From Edwardsiella anguillarum ET080813 (lineage in GTDB: Bacteria > Pseudomonadota > Gammaproteobacteria > Enterobacterales > Enterobacteriaceae), in assembly GCF_000264765.2 (NCBI RefSeq), contig NZ_CP006664.1, positions 248,001 to 312,000 of the forward strand: a stretch of DNA of 64,000 nt. The letters run 5' to 3'. Below, piece by piece: positions 50,586-61,989 of the stretch. The position numbers and the translations under genes were made by a program. The notes beneath the pieces are model-generated. The model saw nothing but the letters and a program-made list of their open reading frames with translations. It had not been told where the DNA came from and made no database searches. The stretch's first letter is position 1. The number at the start of each line of letters is the position of its first letter.

Positions 50586-51332
50586 ATGAAAGCAATGTTG
50601 AAAGCCTCCGTGGCAGCCCTGGCGCTGGCCTTCGCCGTCAGCGCTCAGGCGGCGGAAAAACCGCTGATCGTCGCCACAGATACGGCGTTCGTCCCATTCG
50701 AATTTAAAAAGGGCGATAAATATGTCGGTTTCGATATCGACCTGTGGGATGCCATAGCCAAGCAGCTGCACCTAAGCTATACGCTGAAACCGATGGACTT
50801 CAGCGGGATCATCCCCGCGCTGCAGACCCGTAACGTGGATCTGGCGCTGGCCGGCATCAGCATTACCGAAGAGCGCAAGAAAGCCATCGATTTCTCCGAC
50901 GGCTACTACAACAGCGGCCTGATGGTCATGGTGAAGAGCGATAACGCACAGATCCACGGAGTGAAGGATCTGGACGGCAAAGTGCTGGCCGTGAAGAGCG
51001 GCACGGCCGGCGTAGACTATGCAAAGGCGCACGTAAAGAGCCAAGATCTGCGTCAGTTCCCTAATATCGATAACGCCTATCTGGAGCTGGCGACCGGCCG
51101 CGCCGACGCCGTCCTGCACGATACCCCCAACATCCTTTACTTTATTAAGACCGCGGGCAACGGTCAGTTTAAGGCCGTCGGCGACTCGCTGGAGGCTCAG
51201 GCCTACGGCATCGCCTTCCCGAAGGGCAGCGATGCGCTGCGCGAGCAGGTCAACGGCGCGCTGAAGACCCTGAAGGCGAATGGGACCTACGCGGTTATCT
51301 ATAAAAAATGGTTCGGCGTCGAACCGAAGTAA
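50586..51332 (+). CDS. glnH: Glutamine ABC transporter periplasmic binding protein
   Basis: A 248-residue periplasmic protein with a 22-residue signal peptide ([13 protein letters not shown]). The mature start is [18 protein letters not shown], and [30 protein letters not shown] and [13 protein letters not shown] are typical of the family. It delivers glutamine to GlnPQ. The 81-bp gap to glnP contains a strong hairpin. Confidence 0.96.
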   Translation: MKAMLKASVAALALAFAVSAQAAEKPLIVATDTAFVPFEFKKGDKYVGFDIDLWDAIAKQLHLSYTLKPMDFSGIIPALQTRNVDLALAGISITEERKKAIDFSDGYYNSGLMVMVKSDNAQIHGVKDLDGKVLAVKSGTAGVDYAKAHVKSQDLRQFPNIDNAYLELATGRADAVLHDTPNILYFIKTAGNGQFKAVGDSLEAQAYGIAFPKGSDALREQVNGALKTLKANGTYAVIYKKWFGVEPK

Positions 51333-51336
51333 TGCT

Positions 51337-51361
51337 TTGGGCGCCCGCTGGGCGCCCCTTT
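51337..51361 (+). terminator. Hairpin between glnH and glnP
   Basis: Stem GGGCGCC/GGCGCCC with a 5-nt loop, then CTTT, placed right after glnH. Such intercistronic hairpins usually lower expression of the downstream membrane and ATPase genes and stabilise the binding-protein mRNA. Confidence 0.6.
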
Positions 51362-51413
51362 GCCCTCGCGGGCGTTGCACGGTAACACATACGGTTTTAC
51401 CAGGAGAATCGAC

Positions 51414-52070
51414 ATGCAGTTTGACTGGAGCGCCATCTGGGATGCCATCCCGCTGCTGCTGGAAGGCGCCAAACTCACCCTCTGGATCTCGGTGCTGGGG
51501 CTGCTCGGCGGCCTGATCATCGGCCTGGCCGCCGGCTTTGCGCGCGCCTTCGGCGGTTGGCTGAGCAACCACATCGCCCTGGTGTTTATCGAGCTTATCC
51601 GCGGCACCCCCATCGTGGTGCAGGTGATGTTCATCTACTTCGCCCTGCCGATGATGATGCCGCTGCGCATCGACCCTTTCAGCGCCGCCGTTATCACGAT
51701 CATGATCAACTCCGGCGCTTATATCGCCGAAATAACCCGCGGCGCGGTGCTCTCCATTCACAGCGGCTTCCGCGAGGCGGGGCTGGCTCTGGGCCTCTCT
51801 CGCCGCGATACTCTGCGCTATGTGATCATGCCGCTGGCGCTGCGCCGCATGCTGCCCCCGCTGGGGAACCAGTGGATCGTCAGCATCAAGGACACCTCGC
51901 TGTTCATCGTCATCGGCGTGGCCGAACTGACCCGCCAGGGGCAGGAGATCATCGCCGGAAACTTCCGCGCCATGGAAATCTGGAGCGCCGTCGCCGTGAT
52001 CTACCTGATCATGACACTGGCCCTGAGCTTTGTCCTACGCCGTCTTGAAAAAAGATTGAAAATCATATGA
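51414..52070 (+). CDS. glnP: Glutamine ABC transporter permease
   Basis: A 218-residue inner-membrane protein of the HisMQ type, about five helices. From ATG 51414 (CAGGAG upstream) it reads [20 protein letters not shown], the E. coli GlnP start. The ATPase-coupling EAA motif is [20 protein letters not shown]. Its stop overlaps glnQ by 4 bp. Confidence 0.96.
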   Translation: MQFDWSAIWDAIPLLLEGAKLTLWISVLGLLGGLIIGLAAGFARAFGGWLSNHIALVFIELIRGTPIVVQVMFIYFALPMMMPLRIDPFSAAVITIMINSGAYIAEITRGAVLSIHSGFREAGLALGLSRRDTLRYVIMPLALRRMLPPLGNQWIVSIKDTSLFIVIGVAELTRQGQEIIAGNFRAMEIWSAVAVIYLIMTLALSFVLRRLEKRLKII

Positions 52071-52789
52071 TTGAATTTAAAAACGTCGATAAAAGCTTCG
52101 GACAGACCGCCGTTCTGCACGATATCAACCTGCGTATTCAGCCGGGTGAGGTGGTCGTGATCATCGGCCCCTCCGGCTCAGGGAAGTCGACCCTGCTGCG
52201 CTGCATCAACAAGCTGGAGGTCATCAGCCGCGGTCAACTGCTGGTGGACGGGATGGACGTCAACGATCCTAAGGTGGATGAACGCCTGATCCGCCAGGAG
52301 GCGGGGATGGTATTCCAGCAATTTTATCTGTTCCCCCACCTGACCGCGCTGGAAAACGTCATGTTCGGCCCCATCCGGGTGCGCGGCATGGGCCGGGCCG
52401 ATGCCGAGCAGCGCGCGCGCACCCTGCTGGCCAAAGTGGGGCTCTCCGAGCGCGCCCACCACTATCCGTCGGAGCTCTCCGGCGGGCAGCAGCAGCGGGT
52501 GGCGATCGCCCGTGCGCTGGCGGTCAAGCCCAAGCTGATGCTGTTTGATGAGCCGACATCCGCGCTAGATCCCGAGCTGCGCCATGAGGTGCTGACGGTG
52601 ATGAAAGACTTGGCCGAGGAGGGCATGACCATGGTCATCGTCACCCATGAGATCGGCTTTGCCGAAAAGGTGGCGTCGCGGCTGATCTTCGTCGATAAAG
52701 GGCGTATCAGCGCCGACGGCAGCCCGCAGCAGCTGATCCATACGCCGCCCAACGAGCGTCTGCGCGAGTTCCTGCAGCACGTCGCGTGA
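52067..52789 (+). CDS. glnQ: Glutamine ABC transporter ATPase
   Basis: A 240-residue ABC ATPase: Walker [17 protein letters not shown]-loop [15 protein letters not shown], signature [15 protein letters not shown], Walker [14 protein letters not shown] and the switch His in [12 protein letters not shown]. It powers GlnHP glutamine uptake. It is translationally coupled to glnP. Confidence 0.96.
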   Translation: MIEFKNVDKSFGQTAVLHDINLRIQPGEVVVIIGPSGSGKSTLLRCINKLEVISRGQLLVDGMDVNDPKVDERLIRQEAGMVFQQFYLFPHLTALENVMFGPIRVRGMGRADAEQRARTLLAKVGLSERAHHYPSELSGGQQQRVAIARALAVKPKLMLFDEPTSALDPELRHEVLTVMKDLAEEGMTMVIVTHEIGFAEKVASRLIFVDKGRISADGSPQQLIHTPPNERLREFLQHVA

Positions 52790-52832
52790 TCGTCCGTCGG
52801 GGACCGCCCGCGCAGGCGGCCCCGGCGCGATC

Positions 52833-53762
52833 TCAGAATCGCCAGGCGATAAAGCGGCTCACCTTCTGCCCCTGCGCCATCGTCACCTCACGCATCTCCT
52901 TCACCGGGATTGCGCGCAGCGCTCTGCGCAGCGCCGGCAGCGTCTCCCGTCGGGACACCAGCGAGGTAAACCACCCCACCTGCGTCGCAAACGCGCGGCT
53001 CTCCGCGATCATCCGCAGAATAAACGCCTGCTCACCGCCGTCGCACCACAGCTCATCCGCCCTGCCGCCAAAGTTCAGTCGCGCCGCCTGCGGCGGTCGC
53101 AGCCCCAGGTTGGTCAGCTTTCTCTGGCTACCCGCGGCGGCCTCCGCCGCGCTGCGGTGAAAGGGCGGATTGCACATCGTCGCGGCGTAGTACTCTCCGG
53201 CCTTGATAATCCCCTGAAAAATCGCCTGCGGCTGACGCTGACGACGCAGGCGAATCCGCGTGCCCAGTGCCGGATTGGCCCGGATGATGGCCGCCGCGGC
53301 CGCCAGCGCCTGCGCCGAAATATCGCTGCCGGTAAAGCGCCAGCCGTATTCGGCCTGCCCCAGCAGCGGGTAGATGCAGTTGGCGCCGGTGCCGATATCC
53401 AGCACGCAGGTCTGCGCGCCGCGCGGAATGGCACCGTCAGAGCGGGTGCTGGCCAGCAGATCGGCCAGATAGTGCAGGTAGTCGGCCCGGCCCGGGATCG
53501 GCGGGCAGAGAAACTGCGCAGGAATATCCCAGTGCGTAATGCCATAGTCCTGCGCCAGCAGCGCCCGGTTGAGCGCCCGAACCGCCTGCGGATCGGCGAA
53601 GTCGATGCTTTCGCCGCCGCCCGGCATCGCTCGAACAAAGTCTCCCAGCGCGGGAGAGATCCGGCACAGCGCCGCCATGTCGTAGCGGCCATGGTGGCGG
53701 TTACGCGGGTGCAGACCCGCTTTCTGGCGCCGATCCGGCGGCGTGACTGGCTTATGGTTCAT
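52833..53762 (-). CDS. rlmF: 23S rRNA m6A1618 methyltransferase
   Basis: A 309-residue SAM-dependent methyltransferase. [19 protein letters not shown] opens the family domain. [17 protein letters not shown] is the SAM-binding motif and [10 protein letters not shown] the catalytic NPPF typical of N6-adenine methylation. In E. coli the 1618 site of 23S rRNA is the target. It is convergent with glnQ. Confidence 0.94.
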   Translation of the reverse strand: MNHKPVTPPDRRQKAGLHPRNRHHGRYDMAALCRISPALGDFVRAMPGGGESIDFADPQAVRALNRALLAQDYGITHWDIPAQFLCPPIPGRADYLHYLADLLASTRSDGAIPRGAQTCVLDIGTGANCIYPLLGQAEYGWRFTGSDISAQALAAAAAIIRANPALGTRIRLRRQRQPQAIFQGIIKAGEYYAATMCNPPFHRSAAEAAAGSQRKLTNLGLRPPQAARLNFGGRADELWCDGGEQAFILRMIAESRAFATQVGWFTSLVSRRETLPALRRALRAIPVKEMREVTMAQGQKVSRFIAWRF

Positions 53763-53950
53763 GATTCACTTCGGGGGAGTCGCTCAAACAGGGCGGCAAG
53801 TATACCCATTTCAGCGCCGGACACCTACCCTCCTGCGCTTTCCTTCTGCAACCCGTCGCGGGGTGGCGTATACTGCGCGCACGGAGAGTGACCGCGTCGA
53901 TCCCGCCCGCGGCGATCGCCTGCGCTCACCGGTTATGGAGCCAGTTTCCC

Positions 53951-55801
53951 ATGCGCTTACCCGCCCTGCTCGGTTCGATACTGGGACTTATGCTGCCCCT
54001 GCTCTGTGCGGCAGCGCAGCCGGACACCATCGACGAACGCTACGCCATCGCCCTCCGGGGCGAGGCCAAATACGCCGCGGGCTTTAGCCACGTTGACTAT
54101 GCCAACCCCGCCGCGCCCAAGGGGGGCAGCCTGCGCCTGGCTGCGATCGGCAGCTATGACAACTTTAACCCCTACGCCGCATACGGCACCCCGGCCATCC
54201 GCAGCGCGCGGCTGTTCGATACCCTGTTCAGCCCCTCCGCCGATGAGCTCGACAGCGCCTATCCACTGATCGGCGCCTCGATCCGCTACGATCGCCGTTT
54301 CCGCTGGGCCGAGGTGGCTATCAACCCCGACGCCCGCTTTCAGGACCGCACGCCGATCGCCGCCCGGGACGTCGTGTTCAGCTTTCACGCGCTGATGACC
54401 CAGGGCCCCGCGGCCTTTCGTCAGCGTTTTCAGGGCGTCACCCTGCGCCCCCTCTCGCCGTTGACCATACGCATTGAGCAGCCATCCCCCGACAAGGCGC
54501 GCATTCTGGCGCTGCTGACCCAGCTGCCGATCCTGCCGCAGCACGCCTGGCATCGGCGATCGCTGCGTCATCCTCTGCGCCAGCCGCCCATCGGCAGCGG
54601 CCCCTATCGCATCGTCCGCTACCGCCTGGGCCACAGCGTCACCTATCAGCGACTAGCCGACTATTGGGCGGCCAATCTGCCGATCAACCGCGGACGCTAT
54701 AACATTGATACCCTGCACTATGTCTACTACCCCAGCCAACGGGCGGCGCAGGCGGCCTTTCTGCACGATCGGATCGATGTGTGGCTGGAGACCTCCCCGG
54801 CCCGCTGGGCGAACCAATACCCCGAGCGCCGCGTAGCCCGCGGCGAGATCGTCAAGGCCGATATTCTCAGCCACGCAGCCCAGGCAACCCGCTGGCTGGC
54901 GTTCAATAACCAGCTTCCCCTGTTCCGCGACCGACGGGTACGGGAAGCCATCTCGCTGGCCTTCGACTTTCCGACGCTCAACCGCCGCCTCTACCACGGC
55001 GACTACCGGCGCGCCGACAGCTATTTCCAGAATACCCCCTACGCGGCGCACGGCTACCCCAGCGCCGCGGAGCTGCTCTGGCTCGCCCCCCTTCAAGGCG
55101 AGGTACCGTCCGCCGTCTTCCTGCGGCGCTACCGACCGAACGGAGAAGGTGCCCTGGCCGACCCGCGGCGGGCGCAGGCGCTGCTAAGGCAGGCCGGCTG
55201 GCAACGCCACGGCCCATGGCTGGTCAATCAGGCGGACGGGCGGCGCTTTGCCTTCACGCTGCTGCTGCCGTACGGCAGCCGGCTGCACTACGTCGGCCCC
55301 CTGCGCGACAGCCTGGCCCGTCTGGGGATCGACATGCAGATCCGCGAGGCGCCGCGCGGTCAGTTCAGCCGCCTGGCCCGCCGCCATGCCTTCGGCATGA
55401 TCCCGCTGATCTACCCGGCGACCCCCTTTCCCTCGCCGGCGCTGCTGACGCGCTGGGGATCCCGCTACGCCGATGGCCGCGGCAATATCGCCAACGTCCG
55501 CAATGGCGCGGTCGACGCGCTGCTGGCCCACATCGCAGCGCAGCAGCGCTCGCCCGATGCGCTGCGGGCGTTGGGCCGGGCGCTGGACAGGGTCTTAACG
55601 TGGAATGCGTTTATGCTGCCGCTGTGGTATTCCGACCACCGGCATCTCGCCTATTGGAACCGGTTTACGATGCCGGCGCAGCGGCCGCGCTACGGGCTGG
55701 GATTGGATTATTGGTGGTATGACGTGAATCGTGCGGCGCGTCTGCCGCCTCAGGGGAACGCCGGGGCCGGCGGTGTCACAGAAACGCGTGCGCCGCGATA
55801 G
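53951..55801 (+). CDS. yejA: Peptide ABC-type periplasmic binding protein YejA
   Basis: A 616-residue solute-binding protein (SBP family 5). The start at 53951 gives a signal peptide MRLPALLGSILGLMLPLLCA; an in-frame start at 53888 is unlikely. Family marks are APKGGSLRLAAIGSYDNFNP, RTPIAARDVVFSFHAL and LPLWYSDHRHLAYW. In E. coli YejA works with YejB, YejE (permeases) and YejF (ATPase) for peptide import. None of these follows here: the 3' end overlaps yejG, on the other strand, by 26 bp. It is either an orphan binding protein using another transporter or a remnant function. Confidence 0.92.
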   Translation: MRLPALLGSILGLMLPLLCAAAQPDTIDERYAIALRGEAKYAAGFSHVDYANPAAPKGGSLRLAAIGSYDNFNPYAAYGTPAIRSARLFDTLFSPSADELDSAYPLIGASIRYDRRFRWAEVAINPDARFQDRTPIAARDVVFSFHALMTQGPAAFRQRFQGVTLRPLSPLTIRIEQPSPDKARILALLTQLPILPQHAWHRRSLRHPLRQPPIGSGPYRIVRYRLGHSVTYQRLADYWAANLPINRGRYNIDTLHYVYYPSQRAAQAAFLHDRIDVWLETSPARWANQYPERRVARGEIVKADILSHAAQATRWLAFNNQLPLFRDRRVREAISLAFDFPTLNRRLYHGDYRRADSYFQNTPYAAHGYPSAAELLWLAPLQGEVPSAVFLRRYRPNGEGALADPRRAQALLRQAGWQRHGPWLVNQADGRRFAFTLLLPYGSRLHYVGPLRDSLARLGIDMQIREAPRGQFSRLARRHAFGMIPLIYPATPFPSPALLTRWGSRYADGRGNIANVRNGAVDALLAHIAAQQRSPDALRALGRALDRVLTWNAFMLPLWYSDHRHLAYWNRFTMPAQRPRYGLGLDYWWYDVNRAARLPPQGNAGAGGVTETRAPR

Positions 55802-56123
55802 GCTCCGCGATCGCCACCCCGTCATTCTTCAGGCGGCACATCACCGTACTCTCATCCTCGGGATCGACAAACAGACAGGGCTCGCCGTCAAGCGCGACGA
55901 TAGCGCAGGCGACGGGCATCTCCTGCAGGGAGAGATACATGTCGCGCATCACCTGCCAGGCACTCTCGCCGCGCTGGCTCAACAGCGTCAGGCCGATCAG
56001 CCGGTCGGCCGCGCCCTGCGCCTCCGGATCCGGAATCGGTTCGACCTGGACGCCGGTGCGCCCAGACGCCCAGCGGTAGCGCCGCGGCAACCGATGAACT
56101 ATCGACAGCTGGGGATTGTTCAC
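55776..56123 (-). CDS. yejG: YejG-family protein
   Basis: A 115-residue protein matching E. coli YejG: PQLSIVHRLPRRYRW, then DGEPCLFVDPEDESTVMCRL and DGVAIAEP at the end. GTG 56123 is preferred because AGGG precedes it and the length then fits the 114-residue E. coli protein; an in-frame GTG at 56162 would add 13 residues. Function poorly known. Its end overlaps yejA by 26 bp, convergent. Confidence 0.88.
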   Translation of the reverse strand: MNNPQLSIVHRLPRRYRWASGRTGVQVEPIPDPEAQGAADRLIGLTLLSQRGESAWQVMRDMYLSLQEMPVACAIVALDGEPCLFVDPEDESTVMCRLKNDGVAIAEPIAAHAFL

Positions 56124-56306
56124 GTTAATACCCTGATGATAAACACGGCACAATTTTTTCACAAAAAACTCACACCGTAAATGCTGAATCGCGTAAATTC
56201 GTACAAATAACCGATTGACAGCGATTAATTTCGTTAGAATTGATTACATACCATCAACATTGTCGGTATTTTCACCGCCACGGCGACGGGGGGAGCCCCG
56301 CCGCCG

Positions 56307-57500
56307 TCAGGCCAGCGGACACCGAACGCCGCGCGCCGCGTACAGAAAGAGCGCCATGGCCAGGGTACTGCACAGCGCCATCGACCCGACCAGCGGCCAG
56401 GCCGAGACGATCGGCAGCTGCGCCAGCAGCGCGCCGATCAGCGCGCTGAGGCCAAAGCGCAGGGTGCCGGCCAGCGAGGCCGCCGTCCCCGCCATATGGG
56501 GAAAGCTATCCAAGATCACCGCCATCGCGTTGGAGGTCACCATGGAAATACAGCCGACATAGGCCGCCACCCCGAACACCAGCGGCCAAAATCCTAGCGC
56601 CAGCAGCACACAGGCCACCAGCCAAGCGCCCATCACAAACTGCACCAGCAGCCCAACGCGCAGCATCGCCTGCGCGCCGTAGCGACGCACGTTACGGCTG
56701 TTAATCAGGGTCATCAGGAACAGAAACAGAATATTCAGGGCAAAATAGTAGCCGAAATGCTGCGGCGAGACGCCGTGCAGGTCGATATAGACGAAGGGGC
56801 CGGCGCTGAAGAACGAAAACATCCCGGAGAAGGAGAACCCGCTGGCCAGCATGTAGCACAGCACGCGACGGTGGCGGAACAGCGCGACGAAATTGGTCAG
56901 GGTGGCATACAGCCGGAACGGCTGACGCCGCGCTCGCGGCAACGTCTCGCGGATAAACAAGGCCACCAGCAGCGTCGCCAGCAGCGCCGCTGCCGCCATC
57001 ACCCAGAAAATGGCGTGCCAGCTAAACCACAGCATCAGCGCGCCGCCCAGCAACGGCGCCAGCAGCGGGGCTATGGTCATGACCAGCACCACAAACGACA
57101 TCATGCGCGAAAATTCATCCTTACTGAACATATCGCGCATCAGGGCGTTGATCACCACGCTGGCGGCCGCCGCCGCCAGCCCATGCAGCAGGCGCAGGGC
57201 AATCAGCTGATCGATGCTGTGCGCCAGCGCACAGGCGGCCCCGGTCAGGGCAAACAGGAGGGTGCCAAACAGGATCACCGGCTTACGCCCAACGCTGTCG
57301 GCCAGCGGGCCGTAAAACAGCTGACCGCAGGCAAAGCCCAGCGTATAGGCGCTCAGGGTCATCTGCACATCGCCGCCGGATACGCCAAACTGCGCGGCGA
57401 TGACCGGCAAACTGGGCAGATACATGTCGATGGCCAGCGGCATCAGCATCGACAGCAGCCCCAAGATCAGGATAAGCCTCAGGTGAGACCCGCTTTGCAC
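56307..57500 (-). CDS. bcr: Bicyclomycin resistance / dipeptide efflux MFS protein Bcr
   Basis: A 397-residue, 12-helix DHA1 exporter. The GTG at 57500 is the start: AAGGAGG lies five bases before it and the length fits E. coli Bcr; an upstream in-frame ATG at 57545 lies inside the end of rsu[20 protein letters not shown] and [16 protein letters not shown] are the Bcr/CflA marks. It confers resistance to bicyclomycin and exports some dipeptides. It follows rsuA by 10 bp, likely co-transcribed. Confidence 0.94.
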   Translation of the reverse strand: MQSGSHLRLILILGLLSMLMPLAIDMYLPSLPVIAAQFGVSGGDVQMTLSAYTLGFACGQLFYGPLADSVGRKPVILFGTLLFALTGAACALAHSIDQLIALRLLHGLAAAAASVVINALMRDMFSKDEFSRMMSFVVLVMTIAPLLAPLLGGALMLWFSWHAIFWVMAAAALLATLLVALFIRETLPRARRQPFRLYATLTNFVALFRHRRVLCYMLASGFSFSGMFSFFSAGPFVYIDLHGVSPQHFGYYFALNILFLFLMTLINSRNVRRYGAQAMLRVGLLVQFVMGAWLVACVLLALGFWPLVFGVAAYVGCISMVTSNAMAVILDSFPHMAGTAASLAGTLRFGLSALIGALLAQLPIVSAWPLVGSMALCSTLAMALFLYAARGVRCPLA

Positions 57501-57510
57501 ACCGGCCTCC

Positions 57511-58218
57511 TTATGCCCTAGCGGCCAGTACGCTGGCCACCTCATCGTCGCTCAGCGCGCGGTACTCGCCGGGCGCCAGCGCCGCATCCAGCGCAATAGC
57601 GCCGATACGCTCGCGGTGCAGCCCCACCACCCGGTTGCCCACGGCGGCGAACATGCGCTTCACCTGATGATAGCGTCCTTCGCTGATGGTCAGACGGACA
57701 TGATGCTCGTCGAAAGCCTCCAGCTGCGCCGGCTTGGTCAGCTCTGTTTCACCGTTCAACATGATCCCCTGGGCAAACTGCGCCGCGGTCTGCGGCGCCA
57801 GCGGCTGCTCCAGCGTCACCAGATAGCTCTTCTCACAGTGGTGGCGCGGCGAGGTGATGCGGTGCGACCACTGCCCGTCGTCCGTCAGCAGCACCAGACC
57901 GGTGGTGTCCAGGTCCAGACGCCCGGCGGCATGCAGCTTCTCCGCCATCGGCTCATCGATAAAGTAGAGAATGGTGGCATGGTCCGGATCGTCCGTCGAG
58001 CAGACGTAGCCCTCAGGCTTATGCAACATGAAGTAGCGCGGCCCGGTGATAAACGTCAGCACGTTGCCCTCATAGGCGACCTCCTGATCCGGCGTGACCT
58101 GCAGCGACCCGCTGCGGGAGACGACACCATCGACGGTGACGCGCGCAGCCCGCAGCTCGCGGATCACCAGTGAGCGGCTGATCCCCAGCTGCTGGGAAAT
58201 AAATTTGTCCAGTCTCAT
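57511..58218 (-). CDS. rsuA: 16S rRNA pseudouridine-516 synthase
   Basis: A 235-residue enzyme. From ATG 58218: [20 protein letters not shown] is the S4 RNA-binding domain. [19 protein letters not shown] contains the catalytic Asp in the GRLD motif. It makes pseudouridine 516 in 16S rRNA. The frame extends to 58431 without a plausible start. Operon-like with bcr. Confidence 0.95.
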   Translation of the reverse strand: MRLDKFISQQLGISRSLVIRELRAARVTVDGVVSRSGSLQVTPDQEVAYEGNVLTFITGPRYFMLHKPEGYVCSTDDPDHATILYFIDEPMAEKLHAAGRLDLDTTGLVLLTDDGQWSHRITSPRHHCEKSYLVTLEQPLAPQTAAQFAQGIMLNGETELTKPAQLEAFDEHHVRLTISEGRYHQVKRMFAAVGNRVVGLHRERIGAIALDAALAPGEYRALSDDEVASVLAARA

Positions 58219-58463
58219 GAAACCTGCTCTGTTATAACCAAGGCGAAATAAAAACCGATATCGTCCGCGGCGCTGTCCCGAGCGCGGGATCCCCCGCTGC
58301 CGCGGCGAACGTAGACCGCTCAGTCTACCATAAGGCCCATACCGCCAGCCATCGCCGCGCAGGAGGCGACGCGCGACGCTGGATCTCGCGCGCCCGATGG
58401 GTAAACTGGATCCCGTCCGCCGCGCGGACACCCAATTTTCCCCTTCCAGCCAGAGGTTACACT

Positions 58464-58706
58464 ATGTCCGCATCCATTCACGGCCACGACGTCATGCGCA
58501 TGATGCTTGCCAGCGAGACGCCCTATACCCGCGATGCCCTGATCGCCGCCATCGGCCAGCGCTTCGGCGCCGATGCCCGCTTTCACACCTGCTCCGCCGA
58601 GGATCTCAGCGCCGCCGAGCTGGTGGACCTGCTGGCCAAACGCGGTAAGTTTGTCCCCGCCGCAGGTGGCTTTACCACCCGTGCGGATAAAATCTGCCGC
58701 CACTGA
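58464..58706 (+). CDS. yecH: Small YecH-family protein
   Basis: An 80-residue protein: [12 protein letters not shown] at the start, [15 protein letters not shown] in the middle and [11 protein letters not shown] at the end. This matches the YecH family, whose conserved His and Cys suggest metal binding. Its stop and the radD start share TGATG, so the two are translated together. In E. coli yecH lies elsewhere, so the pairing with radD is a local arrangement. Confidence 0.8.
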   Translation: MSASIHGHDVMRMMLASETPYTRDALIAAIGQRFGADARFHTCSAEDLSAAELVDLLAKRGKFVPAAGGFTTRADKICRH

Positions 58707-60466
58707 TGGCCTTTACCCTGCGGCCATACCAGCGTGAGGCCGTCGATGCCACGCTGGCCCACTTCCGGCGCCACCGGGAGCCGGCGTTGATCGTGCTGCC
58801 GACCGGCGCCGGGAAAAGCCTGGTGATCGCCGAACTGGCCCGCCTGGCGCGCGGACGAGTCCTGGTACTGGCCCACGTTAAAGAGCTAGTGGCCCAAAAC
58901 CATGCCAAATATCAGGCCTGGGGGCTCGAGGCCGACATTTATGCCGCCGGGCTGAAGCAAAAGGGCAGCCAGGCCAAAGTGGTCTTTGGCAGCGTCCAGT
59001 CGGTCGCACGCAATCTGTCCGACTTCGATGCCGCCTTCTCCCTGCTGATCGTCGATGAGTGTCACCGCATCGGCGACAGCGAGGAGGGACAGTACCAGCA
59101 GATACTGCAGCACCTGCGCGGCCATAACCCGCAGCTGCGGCTGCTCGGGCTCACCGCGACCCCCTACCGACTCGGCAAGGGCTGGATCTATCGCTACCAC
59201 TATCACGGCATGGTACGCGGCGACGAGGCGTGTCTATTTCAGGACTGCATCTACGAGCTGCCGCTGCGCTATATGATCCGCCATGGTTTTCTGGTGCCGC
59301 CGGAGCGGCTGGACATGCCGGTGGTACAGTACGATTTCAGCCGTCTACAGCCGTCGGAGGCCGGGCTCTTCAGTGCCGAGGATCTCAATCGAGAGCTGCG
59401 CGATCAGCAGCGCATTACGCCGCACATCGTCAGCCAGATCGAGGAGTATGCGGCCACCCGGCGCGGCGTGATGATCTTCGCCGCCACCGTCGAGCACGCC
59501 CAGGAGGTGCTGGGCCTGCTGCCAGCGGGCAGCGCGGCGCTGATCAGCGCGCAGACGCCCCATGACGATCGCGACGCGATCATTCGCGATTTCAAGGCGC
59601 AGCGGCTGCGCTACCTGGTCAATGTGGCGGTGCTCACCACCGGCTTTGACGCGCCGCACGTGGATCTGATCGCTATCCTGCGACCGACGGAGTCCGTCAG
59701 CCTATACCAGCAGATCGTCGGGCGCGGCCTGCGCCTGTGCGACGGCAAGCAAGACTGTCTGATCCTCGATTACGCCGGTAACCCACACGATCTCTATACA
59801 CCCGAAGTCGGCAGCCGCAAGCCCCACGGCGACAGTCAGCCGGTGCAGGTGTTCTGCCCCGCCTGTGGCTTCGCCAATACCTTCTGGGGCAAGTGTGACG
59901 AGCAGGGCCGTATCGTCGAGCACTACGGGCGGCGCTGCCAGGGCTATTTCGAGGACGACGAAGGACAGCGCGAGCAGTGCGACTACCGCTTCCGCTTTAA
60001 AAACTGCCCGCAGTGCAATGCAGAAAACGATATCGCCGCCCGCCGCTGTCATCAGTGCGCCGCGCTGCTGGTCGACGCTGACGATATGCTGAAGGCGGCG
60101 CTGAGGCTGAAAGATGCGCTGGTGCTACGCTGCGGCGGCATGCAGCTGCGCGACGGGGAGGATGCCAAGGGCGAGTGGCTGCAGATCACCTACTACGACG
60201 AGGACGGCGCCGACGTCAGCGAGCGCTTCCGCCTGACCACCCCGGCCCAGCGCACCGCCTTTGCCCAGCTCTTTCTCCGTCCGCACCAGCGGGCGCCGGG
60301 CTGTGAGCTGATCTGGCAGCGGGCTGCCGATATCGTGGCGCAGCAGGAGGCCCTGCGCGCGCCCGACTTCGTGGTGGCGCGCCGCCGGGGCCAATTCTGG
60401 CAGGTGCGGCAAAAAGTATTTGACTATCAGGGGCGTTTTCGCAAGGCGAACCAACTGCGCGGCTAA
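58706..60466 (+). CDS. radD: DNA repair helicase-like protein RadD (YejH)
   Basis: A 586-residue superfamily 2 helicase-like ATPase. It begins [19 protein letters not shown], and Walker A is [10 protein letters not shown], the DEAH-type box [12 protein letters not shown], and motif [18 protein letters not shown]-terminal zinc region follows ([31 protein letters not shown]). RadD helps RecA-dependent repair. It overlaps the upstream yecH gene by one base. Confidence 0.94.
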   Translation: MAFTLRPYQREAVDATLAHFRRHREPALIVLPTGAGKSLVIAELARLARGRVLVLAHVKELVAQNHAKYQAWGLEADIYAAGLKQKGSQAKVVFGSVQSVARNLSDFDAAFSLLIVDECHRIGDSEEGQYQQILQHLRGHNPQLRLLGLTATPYRLGKGWIYRYHYHGMVRGDEACLFQDCIYELPLRYMIRHGFLVPPERLDMPVVQYDFSRLQPSEAGLFSAEDLNRELRDQQRITPHIVSQIEEYAATRRGVMIFAATVEHAQEVLGLLPAGSAALISAQTPHDDRDAIIRDFKAQRLRYLVNVAVLTTGFDAPHVDLIAILRPTESVSLYQQIVGRGLRLCDGKQDCLILDYAGNPHDLYTPEVGSRKPHGDSQPVQVFCPACGFANTFWGKCDEQGRIVEHYGRRCQGYFEDDEGQREQCDYRFRFKNCPQCNAENDIAARRCHQCAALLVDADDMLKAALRLKDALVLRCGGMQLRDGEDAKGEWLQITYYDEDGADVSERFRLTTPAQRTAFAQLFLRPHQRAPGCELIWQRAADIVAQQEALRAPDFVVARRRGQFWQVRQKVFDYQGRFRKANQLRG

Positions 60467-60479
60467 TTTATTTGCCGTC

Positions 60480-60603
60480 CCGGCGCGGATCGGCTAGAAT
60501 GCCGCCCGCCTTGTCGAGGGTGTCAGCCTAAGACTGGCGCACGATATCCCGTCTGCTGCTGGGTCGCCTGTAGCAGGCTTCATTTTTTTAAAGAGACAGA
60601 TCA
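60480..60603 (+). ncRNA. Probable L25 (rplY) mRNA leader
   Basis: The 137 bp before rplY are GC-rich and hairpin-prone (for example GCCTG-TAG-CAGGC at about 60568-60580, followed by CATTTTTTT). L25 is known to regulate its own mRNA in gamma-proteobacteria through a leader that resembles its 5S rRNA site. Exact folding was not computed. Confidence 0.45.
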
Positions 60604-60888
60604 ATGTTCACGATCAACGCTGAAGTACGTAACGAGCAGGGTAAGGGTGCGAGCCGCCGCCTGCGCACCGCCGGCAAATTCCCGGCAATCGTTTATGGTG
60701 GTAGCGAAGCCGCGCTGTCCGTTACCCTGGACCACGACTCCACCATGAACCTGTCTGAAAAAGACGGTTTCTACGCCGACGTTCTGACGCTGTCCGTTGA
60801 CGGCAAAGAGATCAAAGTGAAGGTTCAGGCAGTACAGCGTCATCCGTACAAGCCGAAAATCACGCATATCGACTTCGTTCGCGCTTAA
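60604..60888 (+). CDS. rplY: 50S ribosomal protein L25
   Basis: A 94-residue protein matching E. coli L25: [28 protein letters not shown] and the end [10 protein letters not shown]. It binds 5S rRNA. Short form without the CTC-type C-terminal domain. A strong terminator follows at 60911-60940. Confidence 0.98.
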   Translation: MFTINAEVRNEQGKGASRRLRTAGKFPAIVYGGSEAALSVTLDHDSTMNLSEKDGFYADVLTLSVDGKEIKVKVQAVQRHPYKPKITHIDFVRA

Positions 60889-60910
60889 TCGCCCGTTCGC
60901 GTCAGATGAT

Positions 60911-60940
60911 AAAAAAAACGCCGCTCTGCGGCGTTTTTTT
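60911..60940. terminator. Bidirectional-looking terminator after rplY
   Basis: A8, stem ACGCCGC/GCGGCGT with loop TCT, then T7. Its symmetry lets it serve both rplY and the convergent yejK. Confidence 0.95.
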
Positions 60941-60984
60941 ATGGTTCGCGCGGGGAAAAGGCGCGTTGTACGCGCCCTTCGCCG

Positions 60985-61989
60985 TTAACGCGCGCCGCCG
61001 TTGCGCTGCAGCTGATCTCGCAGGTTAGGCGGCGTCCCCTTGATCGTCAGGGTATCGGTCTGCGCATCCCAAAAGATACGTTCCCCCAGCAACAGAGCAT
61101 CAAAGTTAATCGTCAGTCCACCGCCGCTGCCGGCAAACTTGGTCAGCTGACGCAGCGTGCTGCGATCCGCGGGGAAGCTCTCCTCCAGCTCGTAGCCGCG
61201 CTCGGCGGTGAACTGTTGAAAGTCCATCTCTCCGACGCTGGGGATCTCCCGCGACAGCGCCTCCAGCGCAATATCCTCCCCGGCCTGCAGCTGTTCGTTA
61301 CAGTAGTCATACACCTGCTGGCGGCAGGCCTGGCGCTCATTTTTATCCAGCTGGCCTTCGCTACAGTAATCGCTCACCGCCTGCAGCAGGCCGCGGTTCT
61401 GCACCTTGGTATCCAGCCCCGCCTGGGCGCCTAAAAAGTCCATAAAGAAATCGGCCACCTTGCGCCCCACCCGCCCTTTCAGGTAGGAGAGGTAGCGCTG
61501 GGACTGCGGATTGGTCTCCCATTCGGTCATATCGATACGCGCGACGATGTCGGCATGCATAATGTCCAGGTAATGGGTGGTGCTCAGATCCAGCCGTTCG
61601 TTCACCCGCATGCTGCTGCAGTTATTGAGCACCGCGACCAGCAGGTAATCCACCGCCAGATAGCGATACTGACAGAACAACACGATCCCGCCCTCGGCAA
61701 ACGGATATTTGGCCAGCTCATCGCGCAGGCGACCGGTCGCCGCACGGCTAAACTCCAGGAAGCTATCCTCTCCCTTGCGATAGTGAGTCAGCGCCTGCGC
61801 CAGCTCGCTCTCCGGGTTAAAGGTGCCATATGCCTTGCTTTTGGCACTGTAGACCCGGTGTAGCTCCGCCATCATCTCATCGACGGCGGCGCTCTTTTCC
61901 AGCAACGAGTCGCGCAGCACCACATCCAACTGTTGCTCATCGCGTTTAACCAATTGATGCAGTGCGATGTTCTCCAGATCCAGACTCAT
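60985..61989 (-). CDS. yejK: Nucleoid-associated protein YejK (NdpA)
   Basis: A 334-residue protein starting [42 protein letters not shown] and [20 protein letters not shown] are family signatures. It localises with the nucleoid and interacts with topoisomerases in E. coli. It is divergent from yejL. Confidence 0.94.
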   Translation of the reverse strand: MSLDLENIALHQLVKRDEQQLDVVLRDSLLEKSAAVDEMMAELHRVYSAKSKAYGTFNPESELAQALTHYRKGEDSFLEFSRAATGRLRDELAKYPFAEGGIVLFCQYRYLAVDYLLVAVLNNCSSMRVNERLDLSTTHYLDIMHADIVARIDMTEWETNPQSQRYLSYLKGRVGRKVADFFMDFLGAQAGLDTKVQNRGLLQAVSDYCSEGQLDKNERQACRQQVYDYCNEQLQAGEDIALEALSREIPSVGEMDFQQFTAERGYELEESFPADRSTLRQLTKFAGSGGGLTINFDALLLGERIFWDAQTDTLTIKGTPPNLRDQLQRNGGAR

